Assembly: GCA_016169945.1 (NCBI GenBank)
Contig: JADLSH010000382.1
Span: 3,348,001-3,412,000, forward strand
Length of the DNA: 64,000 bases
DNA from: Trachythela sp. YZ-2020
Taxonomy: Eukaryota; Cnidaria; Anthozoa; Malacalcyonacea; Clavulariidae
Direction of reading: 5' to 3'
Positions 26,647 through 37,978 of this stretch are shown here, one piece after another. Position 1 is the first letter of the stretch. Each line of letters begins with the position of its first letter. The translations under genes and the position numbers were made by a program. The notes under the pieces are model-generated. The model made no database searches and had not been told where the DNA came from. It was given only the letters and a program-made list of their open reading frames with translations.

Positions 26647-26856
26647 GGGGCTTCGGTGGCAAAGTGGTTAGCTCACTTGCCTTTCACCTCTAAGGTCGCG
26701 GGTTCAAGTCTCAGTGAGAACTTTCTCAATGCGACTCGAAGCCAGTCCTCAAGTGAAAAGAGTAAAGTCAACGCTCTGCTGAAAGTCGTGGGTTTTCTCC
26801 GGGTACTCCGGTTTCCTCCAACAGGGAAAGTTGACAGGGGTGGGTTAGGTAAAAGG
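26647..26856 (+). mobile_element. tRNA-derived SINE
   Basis: The 5' part has RNA polymerase III promoter-like boxes: 'tggcaaagtggttagctcac' (A box) and 'ggttcaagtctc' (B box). A SINE body follows with 'gtgggttttctccgggtact' and 'ccggtttcctcc'. It is a different family from the 14.4-16.8 kb SINE. The 3' end abuts the foldback at 26857. Confidence 0.75.
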
Positions 26857-27587
26857 TCATAACTTAATCATGGTATTGGTTGGAACTAAACAGAAAATCA
26901 TATGCATGCCACAACAGTTTAAGACAATTATATCCACAACTTAAGGCCGGCCTCCACTTGCACGTACGGCCAGCGCGGCCGATTTTGCGCATGCTCTGTG
27001 ACTCGAAAATGATCGCTAATCTTGACCGCCTTTTTGTACGTATGACAGTAGAACTGTATTCTACATTCTGTGCGGCCGTCAAGCTTTTAACCAATCAAAT
27101 TTCACGAAAGTATAAACACATACGTGCGTGCAATTGTGCGTACGTACGTGCAAGTGGAGGCCGGCCTTAAGTTGTGGATATAATTGTCTTAAACTGTTGT
27201 GGCATGCATATGATTGTCTGTTTAGTTCCAACCATAACCATGATTAAGTTATGACAGGAACCGCTAAAGATGCATGCTTGGAAATGTTTTCTACAGAATT
27301 ATAGGGTGTCTGACAATCCAACTCAAGCATGCTAGGCGGGATGGAAGCAGGATGATATAAACACTCAGTAGAGTTTATATTGCAAGTGGGATCTCGGCAA
27401 CTGTCCGGTCTCGCCTAGCCGGGATCATATAAACAGGCCCTGAGACATAGCATGCTTGAGTTGGACTGTCAGACACCTGACAGTTTTTGAGGTTCCTATC
27501 ATAACTTAATCATGGTTATGATTGGAACTAAACAGACAATCATATGCATGCCACAACAGTTTAAGACAATTATATCCACAACTTAAT
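26857..27587. mobile_element. Nested foldback elements
   Basis: An ~87-bp arm (with 'ccacaacagtttaagacaat') occurs three times: forward at 26857-26943, inverted at 27170-27255 and forward again at about 27497-27587. Between the first two arms lies an inner hairpin whose ends are 'ggccggcctccacttgcacg' and its reverse complement (about 26945-27168), placed at the TTAA dyad of the outer palindrome. Between arms two and three lies another hairpin with ends 'ggtgtctgaca' and 'tgtcagacacc' (about 27305-27478). None of it codes. Confidence 0.75.
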
Positions 27588-27675
27588 CAAATGCACTGTT
27601 AACAAAATTGCACTCCCATGACAAGAAATGAATAAGCCACACAACACTTCAAGAAAAACTACTCTTTCTTTGGCC

Positions 27676-27842
27676 ACCAATCATATAATTACTACTATAT
27701 TAGTTACAATTACTACTATATTAGTTACAATTACTACTATATTAGTTACAATTACTACTATATTAGTTACAATTACTACTATATTAGTTACAATTACTAC
27801 TGTATTAGTTACAATTACTACTATATTAGTTACAATTACTAT
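27676..27842. repeat. 21-bp minisatellite
   Basis: Eight near-identical copies of 'attactactatattagttac' plus two bases in tandem. The ORF across it is only the repeat translated. Confidence 0.9.
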
Positions 27843-27867
27843 ATATCAAGTATGCAAGTATATTTGA

Positions 27868-28400
27868 TTGTTGAATAATATTGGAAATTTTGTTAGTTAT
27901 TAACTTAATATGTGTTCATTTCAGTACGTGAGTATTGAACCAGTGTGGCACTTACCACATAATTCACGCTTTGTTCATACTGCAGCTGAGCTGGTTCATT
28001 TCGTCAAATTCCTTGAGTGCTTTCGTCCAGTAGCAGTAATTCTATATTTTGAGTGGATTTTGAATTGAAATATCATCCATCTGTTTCAAAACGACCTTGT
28101 GTTGATAAACAATTAAACATCGCTAACATGTGGCTGTTCACTCCTTCGAACTTGTAAATCCAGTTTCACGGCGTTATAAAACCATAATACTCCAAATTTT
28201 TTGCTTCTCGCGTGCTTCTATCTTTGTGATAGTAAAACTGGCCCGGCCAGAAACGTTTAAAAGGCAAAAAAGCGGAAAAACTAGGATTCTGTAATACTAT
28301 CTATAATAAAGTAGGGCCTCATTATTGGGTGGCGGCATTGATCGACCGCTTGACTTCCGGCTTCACTTTTGACCACAAATTATTAAGAGATGCGTTATCC
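27868..28400. other. Intergenic
   Basis: No gene or repeat recognised between the minisatellite and the retrotransposon remnant. Confidence 0.4.
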
Positions 28401-28409
28401 AACCTATAT

Positions 28410-28596
28410 ACAGATCAGTGGGTGGGACATAAGGCGTCAACAATCTTCCTCCATCGGGACCTGTCTTTTGCAGCATGTTGTGCCTCGTCCAATGTCAAAC
28501 CCATCTCCTTCAGCTCAGCAGTCACTGTGCGTCGCCATGTCGTTCTAGGCCGTTTCCTTTTTCCACATGGTGTCCAAGTAATGGCAGTCGTCTTAG
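28410..28596 (-). pseudogene. Non-LTR retrotransposon ORF2, C-terminal end (downstream half)
   Basis: Minus-strand translation from 28596 reads TTAITWTPCGKRKRPRTTWR and continues to ...DRSRWRKIVDALCPTH. That is the characteristic C-terminus of many LINE reverse transcriptase proteins (WTP.GKRKRGRP..TWRR.....E......W......A.DR..WR). The upstream half of the same protein is at 46014-46330 on the same strand, and the two halves meet at a Lys codon. They appear to be one LINE copy cut by the 17.4-kb insertion between them. Confidence 0.82.
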
Positions 28597-28957
28597 ACGA
28601 CCAGCCAAGCGCGCAAAAAGTGCTTAGAAAACACCTTCGATGGTATTTTGTGTTACTAGCGGGCAACCACCACCAAAATGTAGCTTGAACTCTCGCGAAC
28701 ACGACTATGTAGGTTGCCATCTCGATTTCGGCGTTTAAAACGTAACATTTTGATGATTATTCTGTTAAATTTCAAGCTCCGCGGCTCTGTTTGTAAAAGC
28801 CGTGAATATTTTCCCGCGTGTCCATGGCAACAAGCGTGTTGGTGATAATCATTCTGATTGGTCAAATTATTTCATTTTGACCAATGAGATTGCTTTAACT
28901 AAAAAAATGAGCCCGCAGGCCGCAGGATATGGAAATCTCGAAGCGCAATAAAATGAT

Positions 28958-29346
28958 GGCTATCTGTAAAACAAGGAACGGGGAATCAAGGAACGGAACG
29001 AGGAACGGAACGAGGAAAGGAATCTGGGAATTGTAAAAGCCGGAATCTGTAAAACCCGGAACTGTAAAAGCCGGAATCTGTAAAACCCGGAATTGTAAAA
29101 GCCGGAATCTGTAAAACCCGGAATTGTAAAAGCCGGAATCTGTAAAACCCGGAATTGTAAAAGCCGGAATCTGTAAAACCCGGAATTGTAAAAGCCGGAA
29201 TCTGTAAAACCCGGAATTGTAAAAGCCGGAATCTGTAAAACCCGGAATTGTAAAAGCCGGAATCTGTAAAACCCGGAATTGTAAAAGCCGGAATCTGTAA
29301 AACCCGGAATTGTAAAAGCCGGAATCTGTAAAACCCGGAACTGTAA
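28958..29346 (+). repeat. MULE left terminal inverted repeat with 31-bp minisatellite
   Basis: The outer ~72 bp are unique sequence (GGCTATCTG..., with 'ggaacggaacgagg' duplicated once compared with the right end). About ten tandem 31-bp units follow, each two related halves: cccggaattgtaaaa and gccggaatctgtaaaa. The array ends at 'ccggaactgtaatttaac'. Confidence 0.95.
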
Positions 29347-30030
29347 TTTAACAAAAACGCTATATTTTAGAACACTGTGGTTGCTACGGGCTACTTTTGA
29401 AATATGACCTCCTTCGCGTCACGAGATTTGCACGCCGCCGATTTAACTCTAGGACCTGCAAAACATCATATTTCCCATCTCAGATAATCAAAGAACAAAA
29501 GTTTGTTCGCATTTTTTGACAGCTATTGTATTTGCTTTGATATAAAGCAGACAAGTTGACTCACACAAATTTTGTATACACGTTAGAACGGATGCCTATA
29601 ACTCGAAAAGTATAGCGTTAAACGAAAAACGCGAGCACTCTTTTGCTCCTTAACTATTGTTCTACATTGTGGCAAAGTTTGGAAGGAATCGGATAAAACA
29701 TGCACGGTGCATTTCTCTTTTTGTGTAAAAGGCCAAAGGAGATTTCGCGGGGGTTTTCCGCTCCCTGTTGTGTTTCTCCGACCTATGTTCTCACTTCAAA
29801 CTGTAAGCCAATCAGATCGAACCTCATCAAAGTACTTTTGGCAAGGTGCTCTAGGCAAGGTGGTTCTGCGTCATTTATTGATTATCTAGTTATGCCTCTT
29901 TGATTTCCGAAAGGCATTGCACTCGCGTATAACTATACAAGCTTTAATTAAACGTTCTAAAAATTGCTCACTAAAAGCCATTTGCCAGTACCTGGTGTTA
30001 CTAGTGTATCGCTCCTTTTTCTGTTATGAT
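29347..30030. promoter_or_regulatory. MULE 5' region, presumed promoter and leader
   Basis: This stretch lies between the left array and the first supported ATG. It contains no domain-coding ORF. An in-frame ORF extends upstream of 30031 to 29917, but its residues do not look like protein. No clear TATA box was seen; the assignment as promoter is positional only. Confidence 0.3.
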
Positions 30031-31141
30031 ATGGCTGGGACCTTCGCCATTCCTAAACTCACTCTACGGAAAACGAATTCCAATATTGACGTTCCTACTT
30101 TTAACTGGAGCGATGTTACAATAACGGAAAATTTAGGCACTGGATCATTTGGTACCGTGAGTTCTGGCCGCTACACGAGGCGTACTGATGTTGTGGAAAA
30201 TGTCGTGGTTAAACAACTTCAAGTGCAGAATAGGGAAAGTAAGCGCCTATTTTTGAAAGAAGCACGTCTACTCCATTCGCTTCAGGGACACGAGAATATC
30301 GCATCGTTTATGGCTTTTTGCACCGAACCTTACGCAATCATGATGGAGTATGTGTACTTCGATTTCAATCCATTCGGGATTGCGAAAAAGGTTACATGTT
30401 TGAGTGAACTTTTACAGTTTATCGACTGATGACGAACTTGATTTTTTAAGTCTGAAGAGGTTTCAACTAGAAATCGCTCGTGGAATCGCAGAAGGTTTAT
30501 GTTTTCTTCATGAAAATGGCATTGTTCATCGCGACCTGAAACCAAGCAACGTATTGGTAACAAACCAACACTACGTCGGGAATCAACCAGAAAACGATAA
30601 AGCTGCTCGATTTTCAGAAAGTCCCATTAAGTGCAAGCTGGCCGATTTTGGTGAAAGCAGGGCTACATACTTGCAAACTCGGACACTTGTGGAAACACAT
30701 ACTCATCGAGTAGATCGCGGAACACCTGTTTTTATGGCACCAGAAGCACATTTGAAGCCAACTCAATCCATGAATCAACAGGACTTGCAACGTGCTGATA
30801 TTTGGAGCTTTGGTATGATTATGTTTTGCCTTTTGAATCCTAACGTTGATCATCCGTTTCAACATGTTTTGGCTGAAGCTGGTATGACCGAATCTCTCGA
30901 TTCATTAAAAGTTGTGCTAAAGGAAAATCGTTTGCCGAAGCACCAACCGAAGTATGAATTCCTTCAAGTCTCGGAATGGTGGCAACTTGAGCAAGCCTTC
31001 AGTGAATGCGCCAAATTTGAGCCAGAATTGAGACCATCAGCACCTGGCTTAAGGTTAATGTTTTCTGAAGACCAATCTTCTGCCTCGTTCCTCCTGACAA
31101 TGACGGAACAAATGCGTGCGTTTTCCTCGACCTTGCGATAG
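30031..31141 (+). pseudogene. Protein kinase domain of the MULE
   Basis: A complete set of eukaryotic kinase motifs is visible over two frames. The glycine loop GTGSFGTV is at residues 36-43 and the VVVK lysine is residue 61. After the frameshift near 30420 come HRDLKPSN (catalytic loop, 30527), LADFGES (Mg-binding, DFG at 30644), GTPVFMAPE (activation segment end, 30731-30745) and DIWSFGMIMF (30797). All catalytic residues are intact, so it would phosphorylate Ser/Thr or Tyr residues. The overall look is TKL/receptor-interacting-kinase-like, which is a guess. The start ATG at 30031 sits just before MAGTFAIPKL, with the domain ~26 residues later. The reading-frame jump is a 1-base-type indel and not an obvious intron. 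Confidence 0.85.
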
Positions 31142-31672
31142 CGAACCATTTTCTCACTAGCGATGAACCACCGTTGGAATGGGGGAAAATAAAAACGCTA
31201 GCGGAAGATGTCATCACGAACTTTCCAGCTGTTATAAACCAGTTGCGCAACACGGAGGAGTTATACGAACCGATAGCTGCATATTCATTAATGAAGAACA
31301 ATAATCTAATGAATGATTGTGCTCTTTCTGAAGAATTTACCGATGACCAAACGCAACGTGTATTTTCTATTGCTGGCAGAGATCATTTCGTTCGAGTTCT
31401 GGCGGGTTATGCACTTACGTCATCCACTACAGTTGGGCTGTATACATGCGATCCATACACTCTACTTGTGGGAGTCCATAGAGATTCTCTTTTTGTTGTG
31501 GATACTCACCAAATCGATGACTCTTTGGGCGGGAACGGGAATGGAATTTTGCTTCACACTGAAGACAAGTCTGAGAGTTCGTGTGCTCGTCTTGTACAGT
31601 GGATTCATGGGAGACTGCTGAAAAGTGGGCTTGGACCAGATAGTCGGCAAAGCTTAGCATGGATCACAATCG
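31120..31672 (+). pseudogene. DxH peptidase-like region of the MULE
   Basis: The frame continues as ...LAIANHFLTSDEPPLEW, then through GYALTSSTTVGLYTCDPYTL to DSLFVVDTHQIDDSLGGNG and ARLVQWIHGRLL. A strand-DTH-Gly-rich turn-strand arrangement resembles the Asp-x-His half of the ubiquitin-peptidase-like (OTU/herpesvirus tegument C76) folds found in several eukaryotic transposons. The nucleophilic cysteine is not certain (C at 'NDCALSEEF' is a candidate), so activity cannot be claimed. The exon ends at a GTAATT donor (31673). Confidence 0.5.
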
Positions 31673-32318
31673 GTAATTATCATATTTGTATCTATTTCCT
31701 TCTTCTATTTTTGTTTTATAAACCAGAGGTTCCCCCTGGTTCTGTTACCTGTTCCAGGCAAGTTATAGATATAAACCAAAAAGTTTAGATGTTTTCACTG
31801 CAACGTTCCAAGTAAAAGCCTTCGTCAGGGTGTGTTTTACTGCAATAGTACATATATCATTAAAAAGAGACCAATCAGATCAATTTAATCAAAAATAAAT
31901 TTAGAGGTTATTGGGAGAAAACATAGAATTAACCATACCATAAAATACTGTCATTTTTTGCTTATGTCATGCAGGTCGGCTGAGAGATTATTAATATAGC
32001 TAGATGAGCATGCATCTCTATAATAATCAACTCTACATTTGTAGAATCTGACAGAATTTGACAGTATGTATAACTTCGAAATTAAAATAGAATTAATATC
32101 ATTTTTGTTATTTACCCCTGCTTTGGCTTCAATTTAGATGAAAGTAGTAATGAGACTGTTGTTGAAAGCGACTCCCCGAATGTTGAAGACGGGAGTTTAG
32201 AAACTGTTTCAATCAATAATGCTCTAGGGTAAGTTTAATAATTAACTATATGCATGTTCATTGTCTGTTAAAATTGTTACTTATATTGTTACACGTTAAA
32301 TATAATGCATGCACCCAA

Positions 32319-32580
32319 ACACACGTAAAATCTCACAGCAAGCTGGTCAACAAATTTTAACAAAGTTGTCATCTGATCAAGTTACTACAAGTTTGTCACT
32401 CACAAATTGTTAATAAATTGTTAGATTGCATGGCGATAACAAGTTGTTCGAACAACTTGTAACAAGTCTGTTGAGTCAACAACTAGCTTGTATCAACTTG
32501 TCAACAAGCTATGAACAAGCAGTGCGAACACATTCTGATAAAACGTGTTGAGACAGCATTACTGTTATAACTTGTGCGCA
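32319..32580 (+). mobile_element. MITE, CACACGTAAAAA family, copy 2 (nested, truncated)
   Basis: It starts 'acacacgtaaaatctcac' and continues with the 'cttgtcaacaagct' palindrome series seen in copy 1. The far TIR is degraded. It lies in the second intron of the MULE gene and so inserted after that element arose. Confidence 0.7.
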
Positions 32581-32773
32581 ATAATGCACAAGACACATTC
32601 AATTGCCACGTCTTACAAGGCTATACAGGTACATCATTTTAGTATGTCCTGAATAATTTTATACATTTCTAGAAGCTGCCTGAAAAGAATGGTTAAAACT
32701 GCGCCAGCTACAGGGAATGAATGCCAAGAAGTCGTTGAAATTTGCGATGATAGTTCATCAAGTTCAGTTGAAG

Positions 32774-34055
32774 GTTTGTGTAATCAATTACTTGCATGTC
32801 TCGTTAGCATGGTGAACTCATATTTTAAGTGGCCAAAATGAGACAAATATGGGGAAAAGGATGATGTGTTGATCAGAAATTATTTGTGATAGAATTTATA
32901 CAGTTGCTACAATATATAACCGCATACCTATTGATTTTCAGTAACACAGTGATGAATGATATACTTTGATGTATATATAATTAACAACTCGGTGACTAGT
33001 GTGATCAACGACATGTTGTTACAAATTCAACATTGAATATTCGATTACACGAGTCCCCTGTTGACAAACAATATATTGTGGCAGCATATAGAAAGTACTG
33101 ATAAAAACCAGGGCGTAGTAGAACGCGATGCGTCATAATACGGATAGCTCTTTCTTGACGGTTAAATACAAAACAACAATATAACTCTGAAAATGAACAT
33201 TATATTGACTAATATTCTCTAGCTCTTGAGATCATATTATGGCATAAGGAACCGTTTATGTTTTATATCTCGGAAAGGGTGGGGGTTGCTGTTGAATTTT
33301 AGTCAGCCCTGTTAAATTTTTAGCATGGCTCACCCCTTCATACCGAACTTCTCCCCAATTATCCACCCATAAAAAAATATTTTTTTAGATTAACCCTACC
33401 TAATTAACCCCCTCTCCCCCAGAACAGCAAAATATTGTATCATTTTTGCACCTCCCCCCCAACCCCCAGTTAATATATTTTCGCTTAACATAGACGAAAT
33501 CTAGAGAATGTTGACCAGTAAAATATTCATTTTCCGTAGTTTCCGTTGTCGGTGTTTTTTCTTTTGTAAATATACTGAGAACACTGTATATCCTGTAACT
33601 ATTTTACGGCTGAACTCATAAGGCGCTCATGGACTGAGCAATGGTAAAGATGTGGTACATTCCGCTCACATTATTCAACTTTGTTTGAATTTTTGTATCG
33701 AACTGAAGACTTCAATGTACGAATGCGCTGAACGGACTGTCCGAGCGAAAACTATATACATACTTCAGACTTAACAAGGAACAGTTGCGAGGAATACAAC
33801 TATAGGTCTCTAACAGTGGTCAGAGGCTCAGAGCGCTGCACCACCACCACCCTCTAGCTGTTGAATATTTCGTTCTTGGTTCAGTTAACGTTAAATTTCA
33901 TCCAGAAATATATGTCAAAAATTTAGAATACTTATCCAATTTCCAAATAATATTCAAAAATCGAAATTTGCCATTTTTGATCCTACTACTATTAGTACTA
34001 AATTTTAGAAAATTCAAAAATGTTTTATGTATCCATATTTTATGTTTATGAACAG
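32774..34055. other. MULE intron 3, no gene
   Basis: About 33260-33480 is T-rich with poly-C blocks. A tRNA-like fragment ('gtggtcagaggctcagagcg') near 33816 may be a decayed SINE head. No coding signal. Confidence 0.4.
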
Positions 34056-34865
34056 ATAGAGAGAATGGAGATTCTGTGAAAATTATTAAAAGTTGCCGTA
34101 GACGAACTGAGGCCTTACCAAAGAGGAAAATATCATCATCAAAGTCATCCAATAGAGTAAGTTTCTATGTTTGTTTTGTATATAATATATAAAGAACAAA
34201 GAGTAAAAGTGACTTAAGCAAAATTACATATGTTTTATTCCACTTTCCATTTAGAAGGATAACTTCAACAAATCCAATAAATTGTCAGAAAATACTCCAG
34301 ATGACGGTGGCCGGTCGTCGGATGATGATGAATCGTCGAGGTACGTCTATGTAGTTTATAAGATCTATAAAGACAAATATAATATTCACAAACCTCAATC
34401 CAATATTTCGTTTACCGCGATAACAACGAAAACACACACATTAATTCACTTGTTTGAAAAGATTGAAGAAATTGTCACCGTAGTCGTAGTTCTTGTGGTC
34501 ATGCATCACATTATATTGTTTCCTATTGTTTAGTGGTGAAGAGATGATGATCCAAACTTTTAAACCTTCTGGCGAACCGTATAAAGAAGATGCAACGACT
34601 CCAGTATTCACGTGGAATAAGACAGCCTACACGAGTGAATAGCTTGTTTGTATACTTTTAGGGACATACAAACCAGAACAATTATGTATATCCCAAGCCA
34701 TCAACGTTTCACATAACGTCTCTTTCTTAGTGGAAATTTTCCCATTGGACAGGGATTCCAACAGATCATCGCAACCACCTGACGACGACGTGTACGAGCT
34801 GAAGCGGACGTATTACAAAAATTCGTCGGATCCTGATGTCCGCAAGATCGTGTCTAAACTATACG

Positions 34866-36915
34866 GTACGTTGATTTTCGGCATGACAGCTATATGGCTT
34901 CTCAAAGTGATTCGATCGCGCACACACGTTACGATGCATGTTAGTCGGCCGATGCATGTTAGAAACAGTAAGTTGTCAGATCCTTTGGCTCACCGGCTAT
35001 CGGTACTGTTGCTTCGTCAAATACCATGCATCTTAACCATAAATTGGTCGAAACGTGTGCGCACGGCTTAACCGTATTCTATTTTGTTAGTATGGCAATT
35101 CTGTAAGTGCATGTACATTAAATATTTGACGCTCTTCATACGAGAAACTATCTTTTAATAAGGCTCACATACTCACACATACACATTAACACACACATGC
35201 ATACATCTTCTGGTTTGTCCAAAACACCAATAGCCAGGTGGTTCAAAGCATGATTATCCCTATTAAAATTTAACCTGCTGTTTTCACCGGTAAGTACCTA
35301 CGTCAATTGAACATGTTTTGTGATTGGTGCTCAGAGGATCAGTGTTTATCACTAGTTCTTTAGAAAGACGATTTCATAGACAGACATCATTAGACAGACA
35401 TCATAGGGCCATAGGGCGTCTTATATATGATGGGAACACACTAGGTCAACTTTAGTAAGTCCCGACTTATAGTGGACCAGTCTGAACCCCTGTTCTTCTT
35501 TAAGTAGCGATTTACTAGAATTTGACCATCATACGAGTGTGTTCGCGTCTTATATAGACCACTTTCATAATTCAGACGAGTTTAAATATTCTTTTATGTG
35601 CATTAATATGCACATAATTACTAGTGCATGAATTAACTGTGCATGAAATTGAAAATAATTTATTAATTTTAACGAGGTCAATAAGGCTTATCAAAATGCA
35701 CATAAAAGAATATTTAAACTCATCTGAATTATGAAAGTGGTCTATAAGACGTATCTTATGTAACTCGCGATTTATTTTGTCCCGTATAAATGGCCCTAAT
35801 ATATAATTAGCGCCAATACAATAAATTAGAATTTGTACAATTTGTATAGTAACAGAAATGGCACAGGTTCTCTGAAACAAGACGCTCTATATAGAGTGTT
35901 AAGTCACTCGAGCTATGTAAGAGATGAGAGAATAGTCAAGCGTGCTCCCAAGATATTGAATGTAATATACAGATATATGCCCAACCGAGCGACGGATACA
36001 ACATCAAAACCGAGTAACGTATTGGAGTAATTCCATGTACTCCTTCAGCCTATATTTAGAACTTTTTTCCCTTATCAATGTGGGAACAAATTTAATTTGT
36101 ATGCGTAATTTGTCTTTTGTGACCATCCACGGAAATTGCAGATTGCCGACAAATGCAATGACAAACCTATAGTCACTGTTGCCCCAGCGACTAATAACCA
36201 AAGTTAACGAATCAGATAACCTGATAGATAATTCGAGCGATTGTGGGTCAACATTGAGTTGAAGTATTATGTCGCACCGAAGTAGATGAAATAATCAAAG
36301 AAAAAAAAATGATCAAACTAATCAAGCTCAAGTATATATTATATACTCGTTGCCCTCGTTGATTAGTTTGATTTTGATTTTATGCTTAATTGAAGGCAGA
36401 TTTCGTTAAACTTTTCAAAGAATCGTCTAATATATGATATTCCAAATTTTCGGTTCCTGAAAGAGGAGTATTTAAATTATGTTCCTAATTATTTCTATAG
36501 TTTATTGTCTTTTAATGTCATAATCAACCAATCACAAAGCTTGTTCTTACAGGGGGCCGACCCGTTTTCACTTCCGTATTTCTGCGCGCCCGTCGCAAAC
36601 CTGAATGCGCGCAAGATGATTTCACGTTTTGCGGACTGTTAATGACAAATATTGAATAGATAAAGTTTACTACAAATTAGTTTTAAATCGCCATATATAT
36701 CGAAACTTGTAATCGAGTGTTGCCAAAGGCAACTATATAAATGTTTATCAAAAATGCCTTGCATATTATGCTTAACTTTAATGCCATCATTTCATTATTT
36801 TTTATTGGTTAATCGGCACTGCCACATGCTGGTTAATATTTTACCAAAAAGTCATCAGAATTTACAAAGTTTAATTGTTGTTATTTTTATTCAAATTATA
36901 TCCCGTTTTTGCTAG
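34866..36915. other. MULE intron 7, holds a MITE
   Basis: The 2.05-kb intron lies between a GTACGT donor and a TTTTTGCTAG acceptor. Apart from the MITE at 35555-35744, no coding or repeat feature was recognised. Confidence 0.5.
35555..35744. mobile_element. 190-bp palindromic MITE
   Basis: The inverted arms begin TAGACCACTTTCATAATTCA and end with TGAATTATGAAAGTGGTCTA, continuing inward for ~60 bp with few mismatches. TA steps at both edges suggest a TA target. It lies wholly within the intron. Confidence 0.8.
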
Positions 36916-37978
36916 GTAACTCTGGTCAACAGTTTCCGTTGGTACTTGTTCAGTATCTATTTAAAGGCCCAGAACACGAAGTGAAGCGAATAATGCCTCA
37001 TGGTAACGCAAAACGCAAGTCGTCATACAAACGCATCTTTCCCAGCACGAGAGAACAGCCAAAGAGAAGACGCCAAAGGAAGCTCTAGACGAGGTTTATA
37101 TTTCATCTGGTGACGTCACAATGGCTAGATCAGTAGGGGAACTGCCCAGGGGACCATCCGACATATACAACGCCAGACGTTCAGCCAAACAAGATCTCGG
37201 TGGCGAAATTCAAGGAAACGAATCCCGTACAACGAGTGTCTCCAGTGAGACTGTAAACGTAGACAACGTTTGGACTCTTTTAGAACGTGCAAAGAGAGAA
37301 GAAGAGGAGTCAAAGGATGCAATTTTTATAAGGGAGTGTTCGATACACCCTGATCTCTTCATCGTGCTTGCTAATGACCAACAATTGGACGAACTCGTTC
37401 ATTTTTGCACAAACCCGAGAAGCTTTAGTGTGTTTGGAATTGACCCAACATTCAACATTTTCGATAGAAATATCAGTTTGACTGTAACTACTTACAGAAA
37501 TCTGAAATTGGAGCAGAGCAAAACCGGAAAACCGCCAGTGTTCATCGGGCCGCTATTAATGCATCAGCGGAAGGACTGGAAAACGTATTCCAAATTTGCA
37601 CATTCGCTAAAAACTGCAAAACCTGATCTGGAAGGTATTCAGGCGTGTGGCACAGATGGCGAGAAAGCCCTCATCGATGGCTTCCGCCGAAATCTGCAGT
37701 TCGCTGTGTTTCTTCGCTGCTTTATTCATTTTAAAGAAAATATTAAAAGACAGCTAACTAGCAGAGGGATTTGATCAGAAGCCAAAACCAAATACTTGAC
37801 AGAGATATTTGGTAAACAAGAAGGAACGACGAAGTACACTGGACTTGTCGACAGTGAATCACAAGATCAATTTGACAGCAGGCTAGAAGATTTAAAAGCG
37901 GAATGGGAAGAGAGAGAAAACATGAATGGCAACAAGGAAAGAAAGCAAAGCTTTTTTGAGTGGTTCAGATGTGAGAAG
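36916..37978 (+). pseudogene. MULE transposase core, first part
   Basis: The exon opens GNSGQQFPLVLVQYLF, then GPEHEVKRIMPHGNAKRK. A frameshift near 37050 leads into ...LDEVYISSGDVTMARSVGEL. The RNase H-like fold shows FGIDPTFNIF (first Asp, 37442), GPLLMHQRKDWKTY, GTDGEKAL (second Asp, 37655) and the following CFIHFKENI. An in-frame TGA at 37772-37774 interrupts RGI/SEAK; the same frame then runs to FRCEK and a GTAAGA donor. Family knowledge: MULE proteins carry a DDE triad that cuts and joins element ends. Confidence 0.88.

Larger units (their letters stand above)
32138..34865 (+). other. Six short linker exons of the MULE gene
   Basis: 32138-32228 and 32673-32773 encode acidic, Ser-rich sequence (DSSSSSVE). 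34056-34156 encodes a basic nuclear-localisation-like stretch (SCRRRTEALPKRKISSSK). 34255-34340 is again Ser/Asp-rich (RSSDDDESS). 34534-34634 and 34731-34865 lead into ...DVRKIVSKLYG, whose split Gly codon joins GNSGQQFPLVLVQY at 36916. The last donor (GTGAAT at 34635) is weak; without it the frame stops seven bases later. Linkers like this commonly separate regulatory from catalytic halves. Confidence 0.6.

Noticed and set aside
27628..27867. 79-codon ORF of TILVTIT repeats
   Set aside because: Translation of the 21-bp minisatellite.
28958..29346. CRISPR-like array of ~31-bp repeats
   Set aside because: Units are contiguous without unique spacers and lie in a eukaryotic transposon end; it is a minisatellite.
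28986..29354. 122-codon minus ORF with repeating FYRFRLLQFRV / IPGFTDSGFYN
   Set aside because: It is the 31-bp minisatellite of the MULE end translated (31 x 3 = 93 bp frame cycle), not a protein.
30380..30420. Tiny intron explaining the kinase frame change
   Set aside because: The only GT..AG pair nearby would give an intron of about 35 bp, too short to be credible; a small indel is simpler.
34282..34533. Separate 83-codon gene
   Set aside because: Only its first part (to 34340) is coding, as an exon of the MULE gene; the rest is intron read-through.
37772..37774. TGA as a selenocysteine or programmed readthrough codon
   Set aside because: Other frameshifts in the same gene make simple decay more likely; no downstream SECIS-like structure was identified.
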